From: Diplosphaera chodatii
Lineage: Eukaryota; Chlorophyta; Trebouxiophyceae; Prasiolales; Stichococcaceae
Assembly (NCBI GenBank): GCA_032358165.1
Contig: JAALGY010000017.1
Coordinates: 1,860,001-1,924,000, forward strand
Direction: 5' to 3'
Length of the DNA stretch: 64,000 bases
The position numbers and the translations under genes are program-made. A model generated the notes under the pieces. It made no database searches and had not been told where the DNA came from. It saw only the letters and a list, made by a program, of their open reading frames with translations. Below, one piece after another: positions 49,688 to 61,359 of the stretch; positions within the stretch are counted from its first letter, which is position 1; the number at the start of each line of letters is the position of its first letter.

Positions 49688-52356
49688 ATGGTGAGGTTCG
49701 GATGGCACGTCGAGGATGGCCTGGGTGCCCACATCCTGCCTGGCGAGATGACACTCCATGACAGCACGCAGATCAGCCACGCAACATGCAGCATCGAGGT
49801 GCGCGCAACGTATGTGAAGGCGGGGTTCGACGCTCTGTTTTGAGTGCGAGGCACGCTAGCCGATCCCTTCACAAGCTGTGTTGTGGCTGCAGCTGGCGGA
49901 GGACAGCCAGCCGCTGCAGGCCATCTTCACCCTGCCGTCAAACTACCTGCAGCATGATCAGGTGCAGTCAAAGGCCAGGCGGAATACACCTTGACTACGT
50001 GCAGGTGTGCAGACGGTCACCTGCAGGGTGCAGGCGCCTCGTCTTCTCATCAAAATACTCGACCATGTGATGGGTTGCAGGTGCATCAGGTGGGAGTGGC
50101 ACTTGCGCATGGTGATATGGCGAGCGAGTGGACTGGTCACCTGCTGACTGAGCTGGCACTGGCGCTTGCTGCGCAAGGTGAGCTTGCTTCGTGCAGTTTC
50201 ACATGTAGTACTGCTTCCACAGCGCCACTGCTGCCTTGTATCAGTAGTCACGGTCTACCTTAACATGGGCACTTCATCGCCAGGCTTCCTTGTGGTTCGC
50301 TACCATTGCGACTCTGCGGAAGACAAGCTGCGGCAGCGGATGTACGAGAAGGCGCTTGATGCGGTTGCCACCTCGCCTTACGCCGCCAGCGTAGAGGGCT
50401 GGGTGCTGGCAGGTCGGTCGCACCTCCATGCTCCCGGTGCCTGGACAGCCTGGCGACTATTGGTATACAAGCACAGCACTGTGGCGGCAGACCCCCTGTG
50501 ATCTTTGTTCAGGCGTTGGTAGCGGGGCCCGGGTCGCAGCGGCCGTGGCACGCAGGTGTCGCGGCAGCATTGTCGGCTGTGTGTTCCTGTCGTACCCACT
50601 GCAGGCGAGGCTGCCTTCGCCGTCCCTTGAAGCAGCCCGCAGTAGCATGACCTGTGCAATTTGCAGACATGCACAGCCCGTGTGCTCAGGACTCACATCA
50701 GCACCCAGTACGCTTATGTCACACAGGAGCCTCCGTCGGCCACAGCACAGACAGCTGGCATTGGTGCAACCCCTGTCACCGAATCGGTAGGCAACAGCAT
50801 TACGGCAGGGACCTGTAGGTTGAGCATGTCCTATTCTATGAGATCTCTTCAGTATCCACTTTGCTTACCTGATCACCGTCCTGTGTGCGTCCCGCAGGCT
50901 GGCCTTCTGTTGGGGCTGCAGCAGCCCATGCTGTTCGTGAAAGGGGAGGCTGATGAGCAGTGTCCCACTGGGCTGTTGGCACAGCTGCTGCTGTCTGGCC
51001 ACATGTCCTGCAAAGACGCCCGCCTGCTCGTGGTGCCGGTGAGTGGTTGGCACATTTCGCAGACTGGTCTGTCATAAACTGTCGAGCGTTTTGTAGTGCA
51101 TGGCGCAGGATGAGCCCAGCAAGCCAGCGACTTCCACAGACGTTACAAGCATGGTGTCTTGTGCGAAGGATGTGGACCAGCACTTCACAGCAGGCAAGTG
51201 TGGCACCCCGGCGCCGGTGCTGCAGCAGGTGGCAGCCGCCGTCACGCAGTTCGTCGAGGCTGTGGACAGCGGCACGTTGGACCGCTGCTTGCTGCTGCGC
51301 CCCTCGCAGCAGGAGGCTGCCATGGCGCCGCCTGGCAGCCTGTCCTCTCACCATCCACTGCAGCCGTCCAGCACGCCTCATCATCCCCTGCCATCAGAGG
51401 CTGCTGTGCTGAATGTCGCCAGTGGAGCCGCCGCCAGCATGCAGTCTGCACAACAGTCCTGGCAACAGCCGCAGCAATGGCAGCAGCGATCAGATGGTAA
51501 TGCTAGTCTTCCAGTCACATTGCAGCAGGCAAGTCTCGGCTGGAGGGCGGCACCAGATGCTGCTGCCAGGGCGCACACACAGCCACAGATCCCGCAGCCT
51601 GTGCCACATACTGGCAATGGCCTTCAGGCAGCGGGTTGGCAGCAGCGGAGGGATGATGATTCCAATGCTATAGCACCACTGCAGCTGGGCGGGCCTGCTG
51701 CACACCAGCGTGAGGTGTCAAATAATGCAGTGCAGCACAGCGGCAGCCCTGATGGCAGGCCAGCAGATGCTGCTGCGGCTGGCGCAACTGCCTCAGGACA
51801 GACCGATGTCAGCTCCTCAGAATATGATTCAGGCGATGAGGGACAGCAGCCGCCGGCGCAGCAGGGGTTGCAGCAGCCGCCCATGCCTCTACAGAGTGCG
51901 CTGCATCTTCAGCCCAGAACGGAGCACCCTTCTCTGCACGCTGGCTTAGATGGTCCAGTTCAGCGCAACCCAGTATTGCCAACAATGCAGCAGATGGCGG
52001 CTGCGGCTCAGCGCCACCCAGAGCAGCCTGATGCTCAAGCGTTGTTGTTTGGGCAGCACCATGGCGGCGTAGCCATGCCAAAGGCGCAGCGACCCAGCTT
52101 GCAGCACCAGCCGCCGACGCAGCTATGGCAACAGCAAGCAGCTCCTGCCATCCAGGACCTGTCAACCGGCAGGGCCGGTCTGCAACTGCCGGAAGCTACA
52201 CTGCAGCAACAAATGGCAGCGCCAGCGGCCCTCGCCCCAGTTGGCCACGTGCCCCTGGAGCAGCTCTGGGGCCAGGGGGCTGCGAGTGGCAACATGCTGG
52301 CAGCATTCATGGCTGGGCATCACAATGCCCCCAGACCAGATTTCACAAGCCGTTGA
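49688..52356 (+). CDS. KANL3/TEX30-like alpha/beta-hydrolase-fold protein with Gln-rich tail
   Basis: This is a multi-exon gene. The ATG at 49688 gives MVRFGWHVEDGLGAH and STQISHATCSIE, joined to LAEDSQPLQAIFTLPSNYLQ (~49891). The fold continues with VGVALAHGDMASEWTGHLLT (~50089), PGFLVVRYHCDSAEDKLRQR (~50280-50340), EGWVLAG joined to VGSGARVAAAVARRCRGS (~50510), GCVFLSYPLQ and QPMLFVKGEADEQCPTGLL (~50930). This order matches TEX30 and the hydrolase part of KANL3. At the nucleophile elbow TEX30 has GRSMG, whereas the inferred splice here gives GVGSG. After LLVVP no catalytic His is seen; the Asp of ADEQC remains. One long exon from about 51097 adds roughly 420 residues rich in Gln, Ser and Pro, stopping at 52356. 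KANL3 is a subunit of the NSL histone acetyltransferase complex; that role here is inference. Confidence 0.8.
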
Positions 52357-52550
52357 TGTACACGCTGTATGTTGAGCATCCTTGCAGGTCGACTACATGC
52401 GGCAGTCCACCATCACAGATGGGCATCATGCCTCACCAGCTGTGCAATGCTGAGATATCCTGCGGATGTCCCCATAGACGCTGTATGTGCCAAACCACAG
52501 GGAGCATCCAGAACCAGATGATGTGTCTAATGGCAAAGCCGGTCATCCTG

Positions 52551-55500
52551 CTAGTGCAGCCGCGACAGCTCCTCAACCGTTTTGCTGAGCTCCTCCACAG
52601 TAACATCGCTGCCCATGCCGCTGGCCACAGCCGCCATCGCATCTGGCCGCAGGTCCAGGTACTGCATGCACATACAAAGCAGTCAGACTCGGCCATCATT
52701 GGCACGTGATCATATGAACAGGTTTCTGTCTTCCAGTCACACCTGCTCTATGAGGTCGCCATCAATGAAGCCGCGGGCATCGGACTTGGTGCGCTCCGAG
52801 CGGAAGGCGCGCCACTCCGCGTGGTCAAACCCGCCGATGCCCTTGATGACACGCCTCAAAGCCGTCTGCATGGGGCGACTTCCAATCAGCGCAGGTTAAT
52901 TGTGTCGAATCCACGCTCTGCTGCCTGACTGCTAATGAGCAGACTTCGTGGGTCATGTCGTACCTGCAGGCGGTTTAGGAACTCGAACTGGGCCTTGGGC
53001 AGGCTGGCGACAAGGCCGATGACGCCGTTGATGGTGGCGAACAGCATCGTGGGGATGGCCGCCGTCTCGCTGTCCGGCATCTTCATGACCAGGCTGCCCG
53101 CCCGGAAGCGGTTCACAAACTCGCCCAGGTGGTACTCACCCACCACCTGCAGGACGAGCCACCCATAAGTAGTGCACCACCGCACTCGGACCTGGAAGCG
53201 CGCTGACACCCCCCTGTGATGTGATGTACATCATTGATGTTGCCAGGCGACATGGCAGCCGTTGCATCAACGGGGCTCGCCTCAAGGTGGTTGCGCTCCT
53301 CGTCGGCGGCGGCGTCGCTGTTCTTGGCCAGCGTGAACAGGTTGAAGCTGTTCTCCGCGCCCAGGTACGTGTCCTCGTCCAGGATGGCGCTCGCGGTGAT
53401 CCAGTTTGTGTTGTAATCCCGCGCCCGCACCTGCAGGGCATGTTGCGTAGGCCCCTCGGGCAGGGCAGCGGAACTTTTCATGTAGACGAGTGACAAGCCG
53501 GCAGCTGTCAAGGTCGTCCTGACGACGAATGCTGTATTGGAAATGCTGCACCACACCTGGATGGCACCCTCCTCAGACTTGTACACCAGCAACTGCAGGC
53601 TCTTCATGATGTCGCCTGTGCAGAAAGTGCTTCCATGTGTAACAGCATGCTGCACAAGGTTGCATGTGCAGCGCTGGCTGCAACGAGATAGCACATAACT
53701 CAAACTTCGCGTCAATGTACACCAGCTGTGGCAACACGGAAGTGAAGAAGGCGGTGCCCCACCGACGAGGATGAAGTCGCCACGTGTCTCCACGAACAGC
53801 GCGCACACGTGTCCAGAGTGGCCGCACTCAGCAGCCAGCTCCCGTGCCCCGGCCTCCCGTTGCGTCCACCCGTACAGCTGCACCCGGTTGTTGATGCTCG
53901 CCAGCAGCTTGCCCTGTAAGTGTGTCACATGACAACCGTACAGCCCCTGACCTGTTGCTGTGCAGCTCTCATGCAGGATTGGCGATGTGCAGCTCCGCAG
54001 CATTGTCATGGGATGCACAGATGCGAGCAGCTGGCGAAGCACACAGCATGTACTGCACCTGGAAGACGTTGAGCGAGTACACGGCACCCTTTGTGTCTCG
54101 CTCGCTGACAAGGGACAGCTTGCCGTCTTGTGCCTGGTTCACAACACCGAAAGGTGTGGTTGATATGCGTAGGTAAAGCAACTGAGCGCAGGCAGGTATT
54201 GTCAAGCAAGTCAGCAGTTGCATGCATGACGAGCGTATACCTGCATCACGAGGATGCGCCCCTTGCTGGGTTCCCTCTCCTCGGGAATGACATAGGCGGT
54301 TCCAACGATGTAGTATACAGCGCTGTCTTCCGCAAAGCTGCCACTGATGAGGCTGACAGTCTGCAAGCCAGAGCACACATTTCAGACCAGGTGCATACTG
54401 ATGGTTGCTCACTGAAGCCCATCTCCAGCAGGAGCCCATGGCATGCACCTTTCAGCATTCACCATGTGGCATTGCAGCTGTGTGGCACCTGCTCGGTCAT
54501 GTCCAGGGCAAAGCGGTCGACGGTCTCAAAGGTCTGGTCGTCCACGAGCCGCACCTGCCACGCCAGACTCAAATGCTCTCAACATACTCCCGTGCATACA
54601 GAGCCAGCTTCGGGTGCGGGCACCGGCCGCAGATGAGGACGGCAGGCATGAGTCCGTGATACAACCTGACACGACTCAGAAGGCATGGACCGTGCAACGC
54701 GGCTCACCGCGGCGGTCTCCGGCTGCTCCGCCACGGTGTAGTCGGTGGTCACGACGCCGACGGCCAGGGTGCGGGTCGTGTCCTGGTGCGCCAGCCGCCG
54801 CGGCTGCTCCCCCAGCGGCACCGTGCGGATGTGCAGCTTCTGGATCTCGTCGATGGTGCCTGTAGGATTCACACATGCCCATAGGATACACGATACCTGA
54901 CACAGGTGTATCATCATCTTCGGGGACAATTGTCGAGTAATCTGTCGTTGGATGTGCAGGGGCAGTGTAACTTGTACTGTGGCAGCTCTAGCGTAATATC
55001 TGAATGCTGACCAGTCAAGTGACATTATGCACAGACTGGCAATATGCATCAGCTGCTGTGCATACCGATTGTCATCGAGCCCTCCTTGGCGATGGCCAGG
55101 CTGTCTGGGAAGCTGGATGAGTTGAAGGAGGTCATGAAATTGACCTGCAGCCACATACACGCGCTACATTTGCAGCACACAAGGCTGCAATATGCTTGGT
55201 CGCAAGGCTTTGCCTGCAGTTTGACGGCATCATCAGCAGTTCCATGGCACCTCGTCCTCGTTGACGTTGGAGTACAGCAGCTTCTTGTTGGCTGAATAGA
55301 TGACCGTGGGACGGTCGCTGGCGGCAAACACATGCCCCTCGCCACCGCTGCGGAACCTGCGCAGCGTGATGGGCTTGGTGCCCAGTGAGACCTTCTTCCG
55401 CTCTGTCAGCTTACCTGCAGTGCACAGACCATGTTTTCTGACACATATATGTCTCCGAAGCATGGGGTTCTTGATATGCACATATGACAGCAGCCAAGGA

Positions 55501-58500
55501 GTTCATGCAGGTGCAACATTACTACCGTACAGAACTGCCATTGAAAGGATTCCTTGGCTGAGGGCAGATGAATGTGCCTGTGTCGTGGCACTGCAGACAG
55601 CATAGCATGCAGACTGTACCTGAGGCTGGGTCCAGCTTAAAGTTGAAGAGAGCGCCGTCACCCATAGCGCACAGCAGGTATGGCCCCGCTGCCTCAAAGT
55701 CCGCGATCAGCACTGAGCGCGGGATGACCTCGCCACCCAATGCCTCGCTGGCCACCTCCTCGAGCCCGGGTAACCTTGACACAGCAGCCAACCCTGTCAG
55801 AGCGAGGCTGACAGGTCGACACAAGCCCGTGATGAAACCACGTCAACACTGCTACCTGAAAGTGTGCAGCCCCATCGCCCAGGTTCCCACGGCAGCATAG
55901 GTCGCTGACTCCGCATCGTCTCCTGCGGCATGGTGTGCATGGCCGTCAGCCAGCATAACTTCGAGGTCTGCCACATGCTGATCCGTCAGATTGCTTACTG
56001 CATGTTGATGCTTGACCCACCCAGCGGCGTAAGGTCGAGACATGCAATCTCAGAGTCGAGCTTGATGTGTGCCGTCTCCTCCGCTTTGCCGTCCTTTAGC
56101 GACAGTGCCACCAGGTTGCCATCGCCCACGGCCAGCAGGGCCTGGCACGATCATCAAACGGCCAAATTGCTGATCACCATGGGACAGAAGGGATGCAATG
56201 TGCCATATGACATCTGGACGGCAGACGGCGGTCAAGCTTGAGATGTGGCGACATGCATGCTTGCCTGCGTCGGGGACGCAGCAGCAACATTGATGGCAAG
56301 GCCGTCGGGGGGCCGCCACTCTTCTGCCAGCTGCCGTGTGCTCGCATCAATGAGCCGCAAGGACTGCCGTGTGATCTGCACAATCTGGTCGGCTGCCGTG
56401 TTGCCGCAGTACAGGCTCTGCGACCAGGCAGCACACCCCATCATCGCCTCTGACTGGCAAGCGAGTGTTGGGCCGCAGTTGTATACCTCAGACGGCCAGC
56501 TGGCTGTCAGAACAAGCTAGGAGCAGGAGGCACTGCCAGAGAAGCTGTTGTGGATCATGAGCGTGAACACCTGCGCCTCTGCATCAAACCCAGAGAGCTC
56601 TGCCTCGTCCAGCTCGTCCTCCGGGGTGATCGCCAGCACGCGTGTCTCGCCCACGAAGGTGAGCACCAGGTAGGTGTCAAAGGCGTCCATGCTGCTGGCC
56701 TTCAGGCTCCAGATGCCCTTGATGCCTGTTGTCAGACGTTGGTGTGAAGGCTGAGCTGAGCACACCTGAGGCGGCTGGACAGTCCCATGCCTCCAGCTGT
56801 AGGTATGAACGTGGTGACGGCAAACATGCTCACCTTCGAGCTCCACGGTCGCCTGCTCAATGACGCCAATGCCATTGCGCACAATACGCAGTGACCCAGC
56901 ACTCTCAAAGCCCGAGCATGTCACCACCTGCACATCGTTGGCAGGATGATCAGCGCACGCATTCGGCAGGGGTTGCTCTGACAGGCTGTCCTCCGAAACG
57001 CTGGCATGTCATGTAGCCGCATCACAGTCGTCCAGGCACCTGTCCCTGCCCCTGCCGCTCCAGATCCATGACCACAAAGTCCACAATCGGCCCAAGGTTG
57101 GTGTACGACTCAAGCACCTGCAGCACACCATATGGCTGAGCACCCTGCAAAGCGTCCTCGCAAATGATCCTGCAGACGGGGTGAGCATGCTCATGCAGGT
57201 TTCAATGACAGCATGCTGCGTGCATGCAGCAGCCGACCTCCAGGAATGTGGCGGGCCCGCCTGGCGGCGCCTCTGAACCGCCGATGGGGGTGGCGCTGAG
57301 CCGCACCAGCTGGCTGTCCCCGCGCCGCGCCCCCACATACCTGCAGGCAACTTCATCCTGGTCATCCAGGAGCAGAGGGGCGGATCTACGTGGTGCTGCT
57401 GTGGCAGAGTCATCTGCCTCATCAATAAGCTGAACAAGGTCATCTCGCAGCACACTCAGCGCGCTTGCCCAGGCAGGACTCACACAACGCCGTTGTCAAG
57501 GTACGACAGCGTGCTGGCCGGCGAGGTGGTGCCGAGCGCCTCCAGCCGCAGCCCGCTCACACGGCCGCTGCTCGCGCCCAGCACCAGCAGCCACATGCGT
57601 CCTACGTGGTCGCCCAGCAGCCACCGCGAGCCATCCTCGTCTACTTTGCCATATGCCTGCAGGCGGCAGCACTCAGTACTCAGCAGTGAGAGACCGTGCA
57701 GCACAACCAACCTAAGCAAGGGTGTTCATCTGGGGCGAGGCAGGTTATTGTGGACTGTACACTGAACGACCCCGACATACCTGCACGATCGTTGGCTGGA
57801 TGGGGGTGACCTTGGGTGGGCCCCCCTCATTGAAGTATGCCACCACATTCTCGCCGACGACCACTGCGCCACCCAATGGTGCTGGGATTGGGATGATGAG
57901 GTTTGCGCCGCCATCCAGATCCCGCTGTGCCCATGGGCCTTCATGCAGCTCCTGCACCCACGCAGGAGCTGTTCTTCACAGGACACTGTGACATTATGGA
58001 GGGTGCAGAAAGGTGCGTCTTCCGAGCCTCATGCAGCACCCCGCCAGCATGGCCCTCCACACAGGTATGCTGGTGTCTGCTGTAGAGTGCCAGTCACCTT
58101 CTCGCGCAGAGCGACCTCGTAGGTCTTGATGTGCCGTGCCCGCCGCGTGTCCTCATACAGCACCGCCAGGAGCGGGCGGCCGCCGAGGGGCGGGTGCAGG
58201 AACTTCAGATCCAACACGCAGTTCTCGTCCAGCCGTATGTTGTATGCCTCCTGCAGCTTGCCTGCTTCATTGATGGGGATGACCTGCGCCACCAGGCACA
58301 GCCCACACTATGCCCACAAAAGCATATGCAAAGGTGCAGGTCTGGGCGTCCCTACTGACAACTGTGCTCACACCTCAAATCCCAGCCGCAGTTGAATAAC
58401 GGGCACCATGACTTAGCAGCAACGGAGGTTATTATGGTCAGCAGTATGACAGGTTACTCCTGTGCGGAGGATAGGCTGTCACCTTGAAAAGGCCGTCGTA

Positions 58501-59372
58501 CAGGTGGAGACCGATCAGCCGGGCCTGTGGGTCGATGACGCCCAGCTGCCCCTCCTCAACGGGTCGCCCGACCCGGTCCTCCACATTCCCAGCGGCCAGA
58601 GTCACCAGCTCACCTGCGATGCGCCATGTGCGCTATTCAGTTAGGCAAGGACCTAGGACAACGTTTGCTTGCAGGGAAACGAGCTGGCTGCTAGTTGGCT
58701 TTGTGATGTGTTCCGGATGAGCTCACCCTTGTCAGCGTCCCATGCTAGCACACAGAACATGTAGTGCTCCGTGGACAGGAACACAACATCTTTGCGCTCT
58801 CCCTGCATCCAGGGACAGCGGTTCAGCGTAATGGTGAACACACGGCATTGTTTACGACGGACGTCCAGCTAGCCATGTTTGACGCTGACCGGTGGTCTGT
58901 ACAGCTGCAGCGTTGCGATCCTGCCATAGATGGGGACATCGGCCACGCCCTGCAGGATGGTACCAACGATGTATCAGAATCGACCGATGCCACATTGAAG
59001 ATATGGTGCAATTTCTACTGTGCACCACGCCGCCTGGCTGGGCGCCTACAGGCTCCAAACAATGGCGCAGCAACATGCGTGCACACCTTCAGCCCATCCG
59101 CTGTCAGTGTCCAGATCTCCAACCTTGTGCTCTTTCTGCATGTAGAAATGTTGCTGATGATCTACTGATATGACTGTTGAATGACAGGTCATGCTCTGTT
59201 GGGAACGTACGATCGGACAGCATTGATGCACATCATGTGCCTGCTGCGTCACTCACGCTAACACCAGGTCGAGGGTGCTAGTGCCTGTGAAGTTCCCGAC
59301 GACTGAATGTGTGACCACAGTCGGTTTGTTCGCCGTCACCACATAGTTGTATGCGCAGCCCGACGCTGTCAT
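52551..59372 (-). CDS. DDB1: DDB1, UV-damaged DNA-binding protein 1, CUL4 adaptor
   Basis: This long gene has roughly 25 exons. The ATG at 59372 opens [19 protein letters not shown], as in DDB1. Then [14 protein letters not shown] (~59110), [19 protein letters not shown] (~58940), [20 protein letters not shown] with [10 protein letters not shown] (~58570-58490), [13 protein letters not shown] (~58115), [20 protein letters not shown] (~57910), [15 protein letters not shown] (~57620), [20 protein letters not shown] (~57110-57050), [20 protein letters not shown] (~56900-56840), [20 protein letters not shown] (~55730-55680), [20 protein letters not shown] (~55325-55270), [20 protein letters not shown] (~54860-54800), [20 protein letters not shown] (~53915-53855), [20 protein letters not shown] (~53370-53310) and [20 protein letters not shown] (~53140-53080). 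The C-terminus is VEELSRLH, stop 52551-52553. All three beta-propellers are represented. DDB1 links CUL4 to WD40 receptors in DNA repair and photomorphogenesis-type ubiquitin ligases. Confidence 0.97.
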
Positions 59373-59762
59373 GACTCCCTCACTTGAACCAATCTTGCAT
59401 CATCCAGCCTAGATCGATTTGCCAATCTCCCAGCCAAGGTTGCAGAACGCAAACATGCGCAATCGATTGACTCGTCTCACATTTCAGGAGAGTAGTGGAT
59501 TGCTGCGTACACTGTGCATATCTGCATGCCAGCATGCTTTGTATGCGAGCACCTGCACGCGTAAATCCACGACAGCAGCAGGGTGTAGCGCCTCATGTCC
59601 ACTCTAAGAAGTAAAGCGATGCGTTCAAAGAGTCTGCAACACCGTGAGCGGCTCGTTTGCTTCCAGAGTCGCGTTGCAAGCAGGTTGTGCAAATTTGGAG
59701 GCAGTTCACGCGATCGACACTGGTGGGCCAAGTCACACCGCGTGTGCAAGCCAGTGTCCACC
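59373..59762. promoter_or_regulatory. Short divergent promoter region (DDB1 / mtRPS1)
   Basis: Only about 390 bases lie between the two start codons, so a shared bidirectional promoter is likely. No specific motif is claimed. Confidence 0.45.
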
Positions 59763-61187
59763 ATGTTCAGCCGGCTGCAGGGCGCATTGCTGCGTGGCAG
59801 CACGCAGCAAATGGTCCACACGGCGTACCGATCAGAAGTGTTGCAGCTGATAAGCTGTAGGCAATTTGCAAGCGATGCAGCTGCCGTTGACGCTCGTCGA
59901 ATGGCGGCGGATGCTGATGCATTGCAGGACAGCAGCCCTCTTCAGCAGCACAGCAGCAGCGAGGCAGGCGAGGCAGGCGAGGCAGCAGAGCTTGATGTGC
60001 AGTCGACTGCATTTCATCACTTGCAGGTTCCAGATCCGCTGGAGACTTTCCGGCAATCAAATGTCAGCATGCCACAACTCGAGGGACAGGTGGACTGTCT
60101 TGCGACGTACAGCACTGTCACTGTTGTGCTCCCAAACCGCTGTGTAGATCACTTCTGTCCACCGCAGAGCGACAGCTTGCTGCTGTGCATAAAGCTGACG
60201 TATGAAGCGGAATCTATGCGCAGGTGGTCAAAGCGCGGATCATTGCCACCGATCAGAAAACAGTCACGCTTGACCCAGGATACAAGTTCACGCAGAACGT
60301 GTTCAAGCGAGAGCTGTCAGGGGTCCCGATCTACGATGAGGATGGTGAGAGGACTGCGTGCACACCACTGCTGGTCTGCCTGAGCTTGTTGCGCATGCTG
60401 AACTATAATGTATGGCCTCAGGGTTACATCCTAGTATCTAGCATACGTGCGTCGAACAGGCAACGAGCTGGGCATACCAGAGGAATATCGGACGGGCGAC
60501 ATCCTGCATGTGCGGATTGATGCCCTGGAGACGCCTTTTGGTGACATGCAGCTGAACATGGGCGTTCGGGTGAACATGAGACTATGTGCAATTTGACACC
60601 CTGCTGATAGATGTCCTCCATGTCACCAAGAACATGGGAGCTGCCAGGATGCAACAACGGACTCACCTTGCCTCTATGGTGCTGCAGATGAGCGTGCAGG
60701 AGCAGACAGATGTCATTTTAGGGCGGTTACGGGAGGCTATGAGGACCAACACACCGGTCATGGGGCGCATCTTGAACGCTGTCAATCGCGGCTACTCAGT
60801 CGGCATCGCGGGCCTCGTGTGCTTCCTGCCCATCACGCAGTGCTTATTTCAGGTGCGCATGCTTGATAAGCTGCTGCATACTAACGCGCCACCATAACCC
60901 GAGCATGGGTAAGCAGGCTGTGGTGTCTTGTTGATGTGCAGACAGCAGCCAGGGTTGGCGTGCTGCAGCCATTCTTAGTGCGGAGCATACGAGAGGACAT
61001 CCGCAATGTGGTGCTGGCTGATGCCGCCAGACTGTCGATGAACAACGCGGCCAGCATGTACAGCCGTCCCAACAACCTGCAGGCCAAGCCATTTCAGCCA
61101 CGCATGCAGGAGCGCATGCAGCCAGCACCGATTACGCCTGTGATGCCGACCAGGCAGCCGACCTTCCGGAATCCCGAGTCGACATGA
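59763..61187 (+). CDS. RPS1: Nuclear-encoded mitochondrial ribosomal protein S1
   Basis: The ATG at 59763 gives MFSRLQGALLRGSTQQMVH and later CRQFASDAAAV, an Arg/Ser-rich presequence with a plausible cleavage site, followed by an acidic linker. Exon 1 ends MPQLEGQ and joins VVKARIIATDQKTVTLDPGY, then QNVFKRELSGVPIYDED (~60290-60345). After an intron comes YVRRTGNELGIPEEYRTGD, then ALETPFGDMQLNMGVR. The next exon has EAMRTNTPVMGRILNAVNRG and YSVGIAGLVCFLP (~60735-60835), an S1-type beta-barrel repeat. The last exon encodes a Pro/Arg/Met-rich tail, TGA at 61185-61187. The closest recalled match is the mitochondrial rps1 of land plants, which shares the KxVxVDxGxK..FxxELxxVPI and GxILNxVxxGYxVxIAGxxxFLP patterns. 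It should work in the mitochondrial small subunit (inference). Confidence 0.82.
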
Positions 61188-61359
61188 TGCACATGCACGA
61201 TGAGAGGCCAGGCTGATTGATGGGCATGAGCTGTGCTCTGACAGAAATCGCTTGTAAGATGGTCTTACAGCAACATGGCAGAGTTCACACCAGCAAGACT
61301 GCAAGGCAGCAGGAGCAACACGCTGACAAGCCCCCTGCTGATATCCCCATCGCCGCCCC
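61188..61359. other. Convergent intergenic region (mtRPS1 / RPS8)
   Basis: Only 172 bases separate the two stop codons, so the 3' UTRs must be short or overlap. Confidence 0.5.

Noticed and set aside
51100..52356. Separate Gln-rich gene starting at ATG 51100
   Set aside because: The frame continues from an acceptor a few bases upstream (TGCATGGCG) in phase with LLVVP of the KANL3-like gene, so it is more likely its last exon.
53113..54111. 332-codon minus-strand frame as one exon
   Set aside because: The DDB1 blocks in this area are in several frames separated by GT..AG introns; the long frame reads through introns.
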